From positions 124,001-188,000 of the forward strand of contig MU404055.1 of the NCBI GenBank assembly GCA_022695795.1: a stretch of 64,000 nt of DNA, in the 5' to 3' direction. The translations under genes and the position numbers were made by a program. Source of the stretch: Biscogniauxia marginata (lineage: Eukaryota; Ascomycota; Sordariomycetes; Xylariales; Xylariaceae). Every line of letters begins with the position of its first letter. The stretch's first letter is position 1. Under the pieces are notes generated by a model that ran no database searches, was not told the origin of the DNA, and was given only the letters and a program-made list of their open reading frames with translations. Positions 34,473 to 47,736 of the stretch are shown here, piece after piece.

Positions 34473-37325
34473 TTATGTAGCGGGTGGCTCACCCTTAATA
34501 GAGGGTTGTTCCGTGTCAGTTGCGATATTTTGGTCTGTTAAAATAGAAGCACTTGCGGCTTCCTTTTCTAAAGCGGCTTTGAGGCCAAGTAACGCTGCAT
34601 CTTCGCTGCTAAGTCCACCATTATCTGGTTCCGTGTTTTCCGTTGTTGTCACTGCCATGCGATCGTGATGCTGCTCTGGCTGGTGTTCCGGTTGCTGTAC
34701 TGATTGCTCTTTTGGCTGAGGAACGGGCTGGTTTACGGACGACGGCTGGCTATGGTGTTGGGCTACTGATACGAGATTGGGAAGACTGACAGGCTGTGGT
34801 GCTGGTATTACTGGGCGTGGCGCAGGCGATGACGCAAATGATTGCACCAGCTGTTGGATTCTTGGTGTGCCTGGCTGCGAACCGTGATGGGATAATGACT
34901 GGCTTGGCGTGCCGCTTCTCGGAACTGCTCCAGAGTTGCTCGGCCTTGGTACCGTATTGTTCTGTAGGCCGCCAGCCAACGTCAATATGCCGTTCACATG
35001 GGCTTGGTGCTCTTCCGAGTTTAGCCTTGCCTTTTCCTCAGCTTCCTTCCTGGCGGCTTGAGTAGGGGCTCTGGTCTTTAACTCTCCCGTGACACACTGC
35101 AGGTAGTACGGCATTTCCGAGTTAGTTTTGAGGAAGAACAGCTTCAAATTTCTAGCCTTATCCTTCAGCTGCACTTGAGTTCGGTCCGCAAGTATATTAC
35201 TGATTGACCCATTCGGCCCGAATAGTGATAATATCTGCGACCAGTGAGGACCTTTAACCATGTCAAGACCCATCATGAGTGCCTTCTCTTCTTCGGGGCT
35301 CCACGGTCGACGGGTTGAATGTGAGCCCTCGCGTCGTGCATGTGTTGATGAACGGGCAGCAGCAGCCTGTCGAGCGCGCTCGTAGAGAGCTGGCGTTGAA
35401 TCGCTCTGATTAGGAGGGAGATGATCGTTTTGAGCTTGATATTGCGGCTGTATGTTCGCCGCTCCCGGTTGTTGTTGGTACTGGTAGTACTGTTGTTGTT
35501 GTGAATGTGTTTGTTCTTGCTGCTGGTGCTGATGTTGTTGGGGTTGATAGTTGTGGTGACTGCTAGACTGGGCTTGAGCCAAAGCGAGTTAGCAATTTGT
35601 CCATACTGGCGAGTCAAAGCCAACTTACAGCTGGGCCGAGGTAGTGCTGTAGGTTGGTATTGATTTTGCTGAATGCTTTGCAAGGCTAACATTGTGGCTC
35701 TTGAGGCGCTCTCGGCAGCTGAAGCAATAGCAGAGGGCAGCTCTGTGTCTGAGGCCGCTTCCTTGGCCTGCTCGGCTGCCTTGGTTATATTCTCCGCCAA
35801 GAAGGCAGACAAGTCGTCAAAACTGGTTTGTGCTCCCTCAGTAGGGTCTAATGCACTCTGTGCGGCCTTTGACGCTTCCGCTATCACGGCATCCAAGTCA
35901 AAAGAATCGTCTATATCTTGACTGATAGGTTCATTCGGTGCCATGCTCTCACCTCTCGGCTTCACCTCAAGTTTCCCCGAGCCTTGACCTTTGATGTTAT
36001 CTATGTGGTCATTGATGTACGTGCTGAGATTGTCAAGAAAGGCCTCATAGGTGAACTTTTTTCCGAGAGCCTCTAAGGGGAGTATCAGTAACTGATAACC
36101 TCGTGTGGTGCTTATACGTACGTATGTTCTCAGTACTGTTTGATTCCGCCAATAGCATGGCCTTATGGGCCTTCGCGTTGGCAATCATTTCAAGCTCGGC
36201 GGTAGTCAATGGAAGACGTGGGTGATGTTCTTGCAACGCGCTTTCAAGCCCCGAGTCGAAGCATATTTCTAAAAGTTGATCTCTGATCTTTTCTTGGCTG
36301 TCGTCTAACATGGCTAGAAACAGTTGGGTCTTTAGGCCAATATATAGTTCTGCCGTATCTAAAGACAGTTCCTGGTCTTCAGGAACGAAAATGTGAAGAA
36401 AATGGTTATTGATTTCCTCCAGACTGACGTCGTTCGTGCCAAATATACTTGCGCACGCCGATGCTAGATTGGCAATTCGGAGGATCTCCCTCGCTTGGCC
36501 GGTGATGCCTAACTGTTCGGGATCTAAAAGAGGATGGGTATCAGAAAGTTGCTTCCGCTGAACATCAAAGGCGGTTCTCAGCGCAGCATATTCTTTGCAG
36601 ATCTCCGTGTCCTGGTCTCCGCCTAGAGTGGCAACAGTGTCTTCTAGCGATTGCTCGGACAAAACCACAAGAATATCTATGGCCTGAAATCGTCTTAGTT
36701 TCCCCGGTGTGGGCATGTACGGCCATACCTACTCACCAGGCTCCCAAGCGCGGGTATGATATGTTTCCGGCGGGTATAATCCCGCGGGTTACTCCACAGA
36801 GTATCCGACTGGGGCTCGGGATTTTCAATCGGTGAGAGTGGCTGCTCTAGTGTTGTTTCCGTCGTCGGCTCGATCTGCTTTTCGTCGACGTGGCCAACAA
36901 CGGTCTCAGTCTGGTTGGGTTCGGGCGTCATCTGTTGCATGACTGAAGCTTCAGCAGCCTGCTGCACAAGCCGAGCTATCTCGTCCATCCCATCATCAAC
37001 CCCCGACTCTATCTTCATTCTCTTTTCGTCGCGCGACTCGTCGTTATGCGGGGCAACATCGTCATCTGGCGATCGAGACCGCTTCAGGGGTGAATGCAGC
37101 GGATCCGAGTCCAATACCATAGCATCGCTGCTGGGCTGCTCTTGTTTGATCTCAGGGCCTGCCGGAAGTATAGCGGTCAATACACAGGAAGGAAGCAAGC
37201 CGGTGCTTGTCTAGATATCCTTTCTGGAAGGGGGACGATGGAATTGACGAAGCCAACTCACTCCTGGGCGGGGCAGCAGTTGCTGCGCCCAGTGCCGCAG
37301 CAATGGCTTCTGCGACGTCAGCCAT
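34473..37325 (-). CDS. tbf1: Telomere-repeat-binding factor (Tbf1/TRF family)
   Basis: Nuclear DNA-binding protein of the Tbf1/TRF class, which binds TTAGGG repeats and, in fungi, some promoters. Exons 37325-37262, 37158-36737, 36683-36122, 36072-35629 and 35572-34473 give 863 aa; all introns are GT-AG and frame-consistent. About residues 163-370 are the helical TRF-homology/dimerisation domain ([59 protein letters not shown]). A Gln-rich linker follows. The single Myb/telobox domain is at about 585-650 ([36 protein letters not shown]), with VxLKDKxRN the telobox recognition helix. The N-terminus has an acidic/KR segment with a probable nuclear signal ([11 protein letters not shown]). The start at 37325 is set by a short first exon [15 protein letters not shown]. 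Confidence 0.93.
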
Positions 37326-39481
37326 AGGTCAATTCGGCCCATGCGACTGCGATATCATGAGGGAAAAGGCCGAGCTGGTTCGTGCAGCTGTGCTTGTTGG
37401 CGTCGGCGGCTGGTGGCGATGTCGCTGGTTGTTGTTGATTGTCGGAGAAAATTTGGGAGGAGCGCCGATCTCGATGCCCTGAAAACTTGCCCCAAAATCT
37501 TGTCATCCCAGCGATACACAATTTTTTTGCTCTTATCACTCGGAACTTATTCTATCAAGCCAATCAGTCGGATCAGGGTCCCACTATTACATCGGTTTCC
37601 ACATTTGCCTAAACCTCTATTAACCTTGTTACTCATTGGTTACATTATTGATACAGATCACCTGCAAGCTTAAGCTATTACAACAACATTATACACAAGC
37701 ATCATTTCTTAGCTGCCTACTTGATAACAGTGATTGAATATCGCTCAGATTGAAGTAATGTCCTCGGCTACATACGAGGCCAGCCTTAGTCGATGAGTAT
37801 GCAATACTAATACTACCTAGGTACTGAATAAGCGCATGTATATTAAGATACACTGAAGACAGCAAGAGGGTAGATGGTTCTCGGAGGGTTACTCTACCTT
37901 AGCTCATGAACGCCTGAAAAGCCTCGGCTTCCCAATAAGCCGACAGACCTACTATCGGGGTGCTGGTCATTTCATTGACAGCCTTTACAGAAGTCGATAG
38001 AGCAAAGTCGCTTTTGCCGGCAACATGCCGTAGGCAACCCGAAGGAATGGGTCCGAAGAAGGGAACCCGATAATCGGGCGTCTAATAGCGTAACCTAGCG
38101 AGAATACACTTCCTCTTAGTCACAATATGCCAACCGAGAAAGTCACAGTGAAACCCATAATGACGTATGGTAGGGACCGAAATGAGAGGCGACCAGGTAT
38201 AAGGGCTGATTTCCAGGGGGTGCCAGAGGAGGAGGAGGGTGTATGGAGGCCTCGAATCAAGGGTAGGCAACCACAAACTTACCCAGCAAACCATGATCAG
38301 CTGTGAAGGAGCAGAACGCCCCAAGGGCTTTTATGCGATAAAATAGTCCGTCGGACCAAGGTAGAGAACCCGCCTAAGAAGCTTTGAAGAAGAAACCGGG
38401 AGCTAACTAAGAGTTCATGTTGGTATTAAGACCTACCTTAGAGTAGGTACACTTATTACATACATCCTGAAGCGGCTGAGTTGAGGGCTGACTCTTAGTG
38501 GCCCGAGATAAAACCCCCCAGAGCTGGCGAACAAGCCGATAAGACATATTGGGAAGATCAGCTAGGTGGGGCTGTGAAACACCAACAGCCAACCACCATT
38601 GCGTGGGTAAGAGGATGGTCCAAGCGCCACGCGAAGGTAGCGAACACGGCCCGATGTGGGTTTAAATAAAACGGCCCGCATAAGTTCCGATATCATCGCT
38701 GTTATGTAACCTCGCGTCGTCCAACCTATACCAGGCATCGAGTTGAGAGTAGCGATGGCTTGAGCAGTCAAGTATATTTTTGGTCATTACTGTATCTGTC
38801 TGCCTCGTCCGAAGGTGCTCGAGTAAGATATACCCTGGTCCCCTGACTCTCTGTTGCGAACTTGTTCAAGTGACCCGAGTTGCTTGAGACATTGCAATGG
38901 ACCCCAAGTCAAGGGATCTCTTATACTCGAAGCCCGATGACAACCACGACACCATTCTCATATTGTGCACTTTCTAGGCTGATGCTAGAAAGACTCATCG
39001 GCCCCGAAAAAGAGCCATAGTCTTTCTGTTATCCTGAACAGCCCCAGCTGAGCCTCCGCCGTGTTGGTCTTTCTTCCCCCCCCCCCTTCGTCTCTCTTCT
39101 GCCCACACCACCTTCTCGTCCCCAGGTCATTGCGGCGTAAAGCATGCGAATATCTCTGATGCTCGTGATCTGAGGAATCTCATCCTCTCTGTCCACGCTC
39201 GTCTCCATCATAGCCTCGTAGCTCGTAGGGAGGCCTATCAAACGACTTGCCTATAATGGTTCTCCTTATAATTAAAGGTTCCCGCAAGCCGCCCCAGCGG
39301 GCCCTGGCTTCCGATCCCTTTCCATTCGTCTTTACCCTTACTAGCTTCCTGCATCTCGAGTCTATAGAGTCAAGATCATCTAGCTCCGTTCTCTGTCCAG
39401 TCAACATTCCTCTTCAAGCATCAAACCTGCCGCATTCGTTCTATTCTGTAAAATAAGCTTTACCCAGTTACATCTCTACAT
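37326..39481. other. Gene-free stretch
   Basis: About 2.1 kb upstream of tbf1 and of the coiled-coil gene (head-to-head). Only short unrelated open frames. Contains CTACCTAGGTA at 37815 and a poly-C run at 39077-39087. Confidence 0.5.
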
Positions 39482-40144
39482 ATGCCTGAGTACGTCAGGA
39501 TAACCCCCTCTGGTCGGCAGCAGTTCGTCCGCTCGCATTCCTTCTCGCACCACCACCACCACCATCACCGCTCCCGCTACCTGCCCCGATGCCCCGACAA
39601 CTGTGCCTCCATCTCCGTCGAGCAGTGGGAGAAGCTATGTGACCAGAACAAAGACCTGTTCAGCCTCAAGGAGGCCCTGACCCGCGAGAACGAGACGCTG
39701 AAGAACGAGGTCCAGGCTGTCAACACGGAGAACATCCGCCTGCGGGAGCTGAACCAGCAGCTCGACGGCGAGGTGCACGAGCTGCGGCGCGCGCTCTCGC
39801 GCGACGGCGACAACACGGACCGGTTCCGGCGGCGCGTCGCCGCGCTCAAGGCGGAGCTGGACCAGAAGGAGCACGCGCTCCGGCACCTCGAGAAGGAGAA
39901 CGCGACGCTGGGCGTGCGCGTGCGCGAGCTGACGCGCACCGTCACGGACCAGGGCGACGAGATCGCCGCCCTCCTCGGCTGGAAGCGGCGGTGCGAGGAC
40001 TTCGAGCGCCGCTACGAGAAGGCGCGCCGCAGCCTCGCCGACCACGCCGCCGAGCTCAAGGAGTACAAGATCGTCATCGACGAGCAGCGCTACGTCCGCC
40101 GGCGCGACTCCGTCCCGCGCCGCCACTGGTACAGTTTTGCTTGA
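39482..40144 (+). CDS. Coiled-coil protein with His tract
   Basis: Single-exon 220-aa protein that I do not recognise by name. The N-terminus has SHSFSHHHHHHHRSRYLP, a seven-His run, then a CPDNCASIS segment. Residues about 45-200 form an almost continuous coiled coil with heptad-like Leu/Glu/Arg spacing (LKEALTRENETLKNEVQAV, LRELNQQLDGEVHELRRAL, LTRTVTDQGDEIAALL). The end is basic and aromatic (VPRRHWYSFA). Codon use is strongly GC3-biased compared with the flanks, which supports a real, expressed gene. The layout recalls the second coiled-coil gene at 45201. Function unknown. Confidence 0.78.
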   Translation: MPEYVRITPSGRQQFVRSHSFSHHHHHHHRSRYLPRCPDNCASISVEQWEKLCDQNKDLFSLKEALTRENETLKNEVQAVNTENIRLRELNQQLDGEVHELRRALSRDGDNTDRFRRRVAALKAELDQKEHALRHLEKENATLGVRVRELTRTVTDQGDEIAALLGWKRRCEDFERRYEKARRSLADHAAELKEYKIVIDEQRYVRRRDSVPRRHWYSFA

Positions 40145-40811
40145 AACTAAGAGAGAAAGGGGGGGAGAGAGAGAGAGAGGGAGGGAGGAAGGGAGGGAGG
40201 GAGGAACAAGAGTCACGACTTTCGTCATTTTGCTTTCGTTCCTGCTTTCTAGAGGGTTTTCCTTAATGCGTCGACCGGTCTTTTTTGGGGTTCTTGGTTT
40301 CTGGATTACGTCTGAGTGGACGGGTTACGAGTTGAGGTATGTATGACACGGAACGATGATCAGGTGTAAGTCTTCCGCTTAACATCCCTTGTTTCATGCA
40401 AGAATCCCCACTGATTCTTTACTTAGACTCTAGTTGTTATTCTGCTTTTACGATTTACGTTTTGCATATTTCGGGTTTGGGGGTTTAAATTTTTTTTTTA
40501 AAGGATGGCACAGAATGTGGAATGAACAATTCTGCATGTAAACCACATTTTGAGTTTTCCATGTCCAACCAATCCTTTTGTTCAATACCTATTTTGTATG
40601 GGATATGGAGTTGCCCATCAACTATTACCACATGTGTTTTTACTCGACTCATCTTAGATACCCTGTATTTTCTTTTGTTTCAATACGAGCCAATTAGCGG
40701 TTCTCAGGCCGAGATGCCTGGTTGCGGGAACGGGAAGGATGGTGAGCGTTGATTGGAGGAAACTGTCACTTGCCGCCACAGGTACCTACAATTTTAGATC
40801 GTCAATAGCAT

Positions 40812-40839
40812 ATCATCATCATCATCATCATCATCATCA
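40812..40839. repeat. (ATC)n microsatellite
   Basis: About nine tandem atc/cat units. Confidence 0.9.
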
Positions 40840-43364
40840 GCAAATGTCATTCTACGACCTCTTTTTTCCTTTTGAGCACATGAAAGAAAGTTGCTGAGAG
40901 GCTGCGAGATGTAGGGCGCTATTTTATGTCGTGTGCAAAGTCTGACTTTGAAGATAGTATCATGTGAGTTTCCCTCTCTCTGCCCGCCCCCTTCGTTCCC
41001 GTGATGGTGGGCAGCGCACCTGACAATCGAGGCTTACTGGCAGGTAGCGTATGATTGATTAATGTTCAGGGACTAGGTCAGGTACGAAACAATGGGCCAC
41101 GCTGTTCTACCTAGGTAGTCTCTCGTTTAATGCGCCCGGAATATGTTAGGTAGGCATTATGCATACAAACTACGACTTATTGCATTAGTACTTGGCTTCT
41201 GGAGCTTGATTTGAGTTAAACTACATGCACCTACCCGAACGATGCCCGTTGCCTTCCCGCTGCTGCGCTCCGTTTTATGCATCTGTCTGTCTAGGTACCT
41301 AAATGTAGGTACTGTTATCTTCCTAGTCATGTCGAAAGTTGCCACTAAGGCAGTTTCGCATAGTGGATTCGACCATGGTGGTGCCATGGTAGCCATGTGC
41401 AGGAACCCTTACATAGCTAGTTACAAAGGTTCTGAGTATGACATCTGACATATGGTTGCTTACAGGCAAAACCATAACTATCTGATCCACAGCGGGTATG
41501 TAAGGCGCAATTCCTGCAACGTAACTGCGACGTCGTTTTTGACGACATTATTCTAATACCTACCTACCTTACCTACATATCTATCTATATTTAACTCTCC
41601 TTGTGTATTCGTATGTCACTCGTGACGTTTAAAAGGCAATAGTTAAGAGAGATCTAAGTATAATAATTGCCCCTTTTCAAATAACAATAATAATAATAAT
41701 GCTACTATTTTAACCCCTGCTTAAAGAGTAGCCTGCTTGATATGCTCTATCTATGATCCTTCCCCAGCGTTGTAAAAGAGAAGAGAGAGAAATATTAGTT
41801 GTTGCCTCGTACTTGGCATCCTTGGCAAGAGGGATTTCGGGGTGTGCACTCTTGTAGGTAAGTGTGGGATGCCCTAGCCTTTTCGATTATTTCAGCCTCT
41901 TCGTCGATGTAAGGGTAGATTGGGCACTTAATAGGTAGGCGAGAAATGGGTTGCCACCCACTCAGCGCTGCCTCATAATCCCTACTTACATTCATGTCAG
42001 GTAGGGAACTGCACAGGATCGCATCTTCGAGCGCGTACCTGCCGAAGTACGTATGCTAAGCTGCATGTACACTAGGGTAGATAGCTGTGTGTGTGCACAT
42101 GCAAGTAATTCAGCTGCGGAAGCTGATATCAGAAGCTTGGCAGCTGTACTGACCAATGTCATACCGTGGTACCTATAGACACCATTGGGGTTAGTAAGAT
42201 GCTTGATTACCTAGGTACATAGGTATGCATGCGCATGTCACCTACCTTGCCTCAGGTAGGCTTAGGTAAGGATGTCCAGGGTACTGCACATGATCCATAA
42301 GTAAAGAACTTCTATTTTCTGACACCCGGCTTAGTGATTAACAGCGCAGCTACTAGGAATTTAGTTGCCTCGTCTAGGCAGATCGCTCTAGACACAGCAG
42401 TTAAGACAAGGATGGGGTATGGTATCAAATTGCTACTTGTGTATTTAGAGGCATTGACATGGTAGCCCTTGGATACCCATCGCAGCGTCATGATGTGCTG
42501 TGGTCAACCTCACCGTTTTTGTGCTCTTATTGCCTTTTTATTTTTATCTCCTTTTTCTGATCTACTATAAGCGTAACTCATTGGTTGAGGGTGGCAGAGA
42601 GGACAGGGATCTCACGTTGTGTAAAAAGGAAACAAAAGGTGCCATGTGAAGTATTGTACGACAACACCGCTTTCTCGCAATGCTACTTCTCCGGCACACG
42701 TGTGGAGAGAGGATTTGAGACAGTTCGGGAGAAAGCGTCCATCGTGTAATATACGGGGAAACGTTTCGTGAGCCTGCTTGAAGGATTACGTATGCGAGTA
42801 AGCAATGGAGAAGGGATTTGAGATCATATGTTTGTACTATGAGGATAAGTTTGGTGCTATCTTCTTTGCCCTCTCTTTCTGTGCATATGTCGGCTTTGAT
42901 TTATTGGCGGCAACCCCGAATAGACGAGAGGACAAACTACCCAGCGACGCGCGGCTGTTGGTGCGATGAACGCCGGTGGTGTAAGTAGGTGTGCAGCAGG
43001 GCAGAATTCGGTTCGCTCGTCCTTCCATCTGCTAGAATCACATCCAATAAAAGAAAGAGGTTCTTTTTGCAATTCTTTAGACATGGAGATTGCCGATCGT
43101 ATGTCGAGGATGATGTCGATAGTACTCTGTACTAGGAATGATACAAGCCTGTTAATAGGACAAAAGTTACATCAGAGAGAAAGATGGAGGGGGTTTGCGT
43201 TACTAGGTAGGTATTAAGCAACAACGCATGCCAACATGAAGTACCTAACTACTAGTTATGGAAGTCCCCGTTGGAAGCTTTTACTTGACAGCTTTACACT
43301 TAGCTGCCTGCGAGTAGTTAAAGGACATGTACTTAATTTCACACTTCTAGCCAGCTACGTGTTA

Positions 43365-43525
43365 TATTTTCTTATAATTATAATAATTTCAAATACGTAA
43401 TCTTTCAAGATAAGTAGTTATATAATAACGTAATTTAAAATATTTAAATAATAATATTTATAAATTATTATAGATTTTTTTTAACTTTTTTTTAATTTTT
43501 AAGGAAATACTTATAAATTAAACCA
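43365..43525. other. AT-rich block
   Basis: Nearly pure A/T with ATAATATTTATAAATT-like text; a smaller counterpart of the block at 9957. Confidence 0.5.
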
Positions 43526-45200
43526 TAGCGGCCTTATCGCGTACCTACTAAGAATAAGGTAGACACCTACCTTAGGTAGAAGGCAGCCATGTATAGGACA
43601 GGATCGTATGTATAATACCTCCTGCCAGAATTTGCGACTAGGTACTCGCTGTAGGACTTATATTAGGTACCTGGGTACCTACTTAAACATCTAACAAGAC
43701 GCTAATTGGCCCGTTCTGCCGAGGGGGTTTTTCCACATCTATCGACCCACTCAGGTGAGGTCACGCAGGTGTTAAAATTATGGATCTCTTCGGGATCATC
43801 GTACATTGTTTCGACAGACCTGTTTCCCTTTTCTCCCCCCCCCCTTCTATACGTCAACTCAGCCCTGCGAGCAGCACCAACACCTCTCACCAACCAACCA
43901 TTGCTACGATAGAACGAACCATTACCAGAACCACTACCAGACAGCGTCATGCATCTAGCGCATAAGATGGTTTGTTTCTGCAACTGTGAGTCATTTGCAG
44001 TCGACAGCGGTTGTGCATTTGGTTCGTCAATCGCTCGATGTGCACATGTCGTTGATTGGCTTCTTGTAAGTCGTCGGTCTGCCGACGCTGTAGGACTTCT
44101 GCACGCCAATGCGAATTTGAACCTTCTCGACGCGAACGCGCGGAGCACGCCAGCAAGCAAGATCGCATGCAGTATATATTGCCGATTGAGACATGCACTT
44201 CTACATACAGCTGCTTTGTTCGTCTTGCGCTCCGAGGAACTGGTAGTCCGCCTACCGCTTGGGGGCCGAAAATTCGAGGCGTCCAAGGCAACCGGCGTCG
44301 AAATCCTTTTTCGGTGAAATGCTGGCAAGTGACAGGCCCGGACCATATTATGGAGGGAAACACAGCAGCGTCTTGTCTGCCCACTCTAGAAGTTTCTAGG
44401 TTTGTCCGACTCATTCCATGTTTCCTTCACCTTGTTTTGTGCACTGCCCCCCGCATGTTCCCAATTGCGCTTTGCGCGGTGAGGGAGGGCTTTCGACGAG
44501 GCGCTCAACCGTGGCAAGAATGGCGCGAGCGGTGTCTGCTGTCAGCGCCGCATTACTGTGGTTGACGCACCCCTACGTCTTTGCTCAGTAGTGACGGAAC
44601 CCTTGGCCTTTTTTGAGGCTCATCCATCGGGAAGGATGCTGCAAACCAGGGGCGCTGCCTGGTGTTATGACTCTAACGTAAGTAAAAAGAGGCAGCCAGA
44701 CCTACTAGATTGCAATCGGTATAGATACACCTCCGTGTGTAGAAGCGCCATCAATCTTGTAGCGCGGGTGTAGGTACCCTTCTTGCCTACCAATGCGCTA
44801 CTGAGACTTGAGGCAGCAATGCCCCCCCTTTGTCAATGGCGGCCACAGCGAAGGTTCGTATAAAACTTATCTTATTCCATTCTTCTCTTGCTTTCCGATT
44901 TGTTGTCTCTCAATAAGACATTCTATATTCCTCAACTATCCTTTCCCAAGAGAGCCTACTTATATTATATCGCGCCTATCGACACTACTTCTTCAGCTTA
45001 TATACCATCACTCTATTCATAACCTCCCGTGTCTTCTTATTTCCACACGTTCGACCGGTTCCAATCGTATCATTATATTGCTTTGAATCATATACAGACT
45101 TGAAGACTCCTACGTCGAGCTGCTGCTTCCGACGGCAACTCCATACCGGCTCACAAAATTTCGTACATCGTATAACTACTTTGGTACTACCAGGGTCTGA

Positions 45201-46070
45201 ATGCCTGAAAGACGAGTCACGTTCCAAAGTTCGTCTCCTCCGAGGGGATCGATGAGGACTTCTTACCAGAGCAGCCGCGAATCCAACCGCGACTCAGGAT
45301 TCGGTTCGTTATCTAGTGACCAGGCTGGTGCTGGCCGTATACCTGATCGCGCATTCACAGCTCAGGATTACAACTTTCAGTTGAATAGCATTCCTGCCCT
45401 ACAAGAGGCTCTAACCCAGTCAAACGAAAGACGCGAAATATGGAAGAACAGGTACTACAAAAAGGAGCAGGAGTTGAGCGACGCCAGCAAGATAATCAAG
45501 ATCCTCAAGGCGGACCTAGACAAACAACACAATCAGATCCAAGAGCTTGAATCTACGAACGCGGACCTTGAAGACGAGATCGAGTCTTGGACAGATCAAT
45601 ACAGAAATCTGTCCCACGGTATGAAAGATTTGGAAGAGGAAAACCAGTCTCTTCGACAGACTATCCAAGCAATGCCACCTGCCTCTAGCCAACCAGCCTA
45701 CCGATCTAGTGGAACCAGGAGCAGACAAGAGAGGGAAAGCAAAGAACTGACGGACCGAATGAAGAAACGCCTAAACAGAAACCGGAATTCTTCGAGCTCC
45801 ACACCATCTAGACACAGTACTCATCAGCAGAGCGTGAGCATTGTTGCGACTACTGGTTCAAACAGCAGCAGGGACCCATACGTCGAGGTGCCCCCAGCTG
45901 TACCATCTAACCCACCAGCTTCACGACGCTCCGGTAACAACCCGACTACCTCAGCAAGCATACCCAGGGGGTCTAGGCGGGAAGTAACTGCCTATTATCC
46001 GTCCAACGAGCGTCCATCCGGCGATTACTTTCCTCACCCCTTGCCCGATCGTACCAGGAGGCAGGGCTGA
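45201..46070 (+). CDS. Coiled-coil protein with Ser-rich tail
   Basis: Single-exon 289-aa protein, unnamed. The start region MPERRVTFQSSSPPRGSM is followed by a Ser/Arg-rich stretch (SSRESNRDSGFGSLSSDQ). A coiled coil runs over about residues 65-150 (LQEALTQSNERREIWKNRYY, KIIKILKADLDKQHNQIQEL, LEDEIESWTDQYRNLS). A basic segment (ELTDRMKKRLNRNRNSSSS) leads into a disordered Ser/Pro tail ending PDRTRRQG. Similar designs are common among uncharacterised fungal proteins. It shares the LxEALTxxNExxxxxK opening with the coiled-coil gene at 39482, so the two may be distant paralogues. Confidence 0.78.
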   Translation: MPERRVTFQSSSPPRGSMRTSYQSSRESNRDSGFGSLSSDQAGAGRIPDRAFTAQDYNFQLNSIPALQEALTQSNERREIWKNRYYKKEQELSDASKIIKILKADLDKQHNQIQELESTNADLEDEIESWTDQYRNLSHGMKDLEEENQSLRQTIQAMPPASSQPAYRSSGTRSRQERESKELTDRMKKRLNRNRNSSSSTPSRHSTHQQSVSIVATTGSNSSRDPYVEVPPAVPSNPPASRRSGNNPTTSASIPRGSRREVTAYYPSNERPSGDYFPHPLPDRTRRQG

Positions 46071-47699
46071 TTGGTGTCGTTTCTGTGGAGGTGAAAGGTT
46101 TTCGGGGAACACAAGCCATGGCCACAAATCTCAACGTATAACGCCGTACCCCCCACATGTATGCGGATACCCGGTTTTGACAACGTCAAGACTACAGCCA
46201 CAAGTCCCTATTCAAGGATCTTTCGACGGCGTGCAACCGTAGCCACGCAAATCCAATCGGTTGGCTAGCACTCAGACATTTGACAGCGCAGCGGCAGGTA
46301 CCCCCTTGACTCGACTGGCACCACCTCCACAGACGGCTGCTGCTGCCTCTTTCTCCGTCGGCGGCTTTCCTTTTCACAGGGCGTCCTATCTCAGGGTCTG
46401 TCTTGGATATCGATCTGTCCTACCTGATCTGTACCACCCACCCGATTCCATTGTATCCAATACAAGGTCATTTTATTTCCTGCCGAGGGCATATCGTTGA
46501 GTGGAACTCACTTTGTATACGACATACCTACTTAACTCGACCGAGAAAAAAGAAAAAGGAAAAAAGAAAAAAAAAAGCAAGACAACACAACACAAAACAA
46601 AACAAACAAAAACTTTTAGGTCAACGTTGACCGGCAAATGATTTTTTTCTCCTTGTTGCAAAATAGCATGGCGGAAGTGACATATAAGGAAATCGCTGTG
46701 TATCATGGGCAGACCGGAAGCAAATGACGAGTGTTCCACCTTGGTACACTGCTGGCGTATGCTTCCTACTATAGTCTTTTTAGCGATTCTACCTGTGGAA
46801 TATGGTTCATCGGGGATCTTGGATACGGCGTTGGAATTTCGGTTTCTAGCGTGTTTATTATTTACTCGGCTGGACGATGCATTTTGTTTATCAAACAGGG
46901 TTGGGCTTGCGCCCGTGGTGATATCTCCTGGTCGGCGCGCATATGTTATTAGGTTTCCTGGATCAATAGGTATCAATACCACACGTCATTGAAGAATAGC
47001 CTGGAATATGAATGGCTAGGTCGGTCGTGTTGCTGAAGGCTCGACGGTAGTAGTAGATGTCAAGAATGGTGGCAAACGCCTATTCAGTGAAAGCCCCACA
47101 GCAGGCTCATGTAGAGCGAGAGGTACAATCCTTAATTGCCAATGTAAATTTAGGTATATAGGAGAAAAAAACGACATACAAGTCCCTGCCGGTTCGATAA
47201 CTTCGCCACTGTCACTACTGCTGTTCAAAATACTATATGGCCATGTCTGAGGCGAATACATATTACATGTATGTGCGTTACGTTGTTCATAAGACGACGG
47301 CATTATGTCTATAGAGTACCTACTTTAAACGTCTTACGTTGTGTTACATTATACTCGTTACGCCTTGACGTAATTATTATTTAGGTGACGAGTTCCTCAA
47401 GTTCCTCGAGTCTGGATAACAATTGCAGAAACCTTCGTTAGGTCCTAGACGCTGACCCTCAGCAGAAATAAGGGAGCCTAAGGAGGAGGGGGGGGCAGAT
47501 TCAAGTGGAAATACCACGATATAGGGTTTCATCCTTACGGAGATTTTTTTTAAGACTACCTAACTAACCCCTTTGGAAGAGTTAGAGGCTTCACTTATAG
47601 ATAATAGAGAGCTTTATGACAACACCCGGGAGGAGGTGTTACAGGGCGTTCTTGTAATCTCGATGGATTTAAATTTCTGCTTGCCTTTCTTGTAACCCA

Positions 47700-47736
47700 A
47701 ATAAAATTATTTTATTTTTATTTTATTTTTATTTTT
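47700..47736. repeat. ATTTT/ATTTTT short tandem repeat
   Basis: Imperfect tandem of attttatttttattttattttt units. Confidence 0.8.

Larger units (their letters stand above)
40145..45200. other. Five-kilobase gene-poor stretch
   Basis: No gene can be supported. It holds an (ATC)n repeat at 40812-40839, an AAT run near 41686, several ACCTAGGTA-type word clusters (41105-41160, 42210-42270, 43545-43685) and an AT-rich block at 43365-43525. At 43700-44600 long frames are open on both strands at once and none looks like a protein. The last 330 bases are the promoter and leader of the next gene. Confidence 0.5.

Noticed and set aside
43702..44565. Long overlapping open frames
   Set aside because: Frames are open on both strands at once; no domain, signal or biased composition distinguishes one as a gene.
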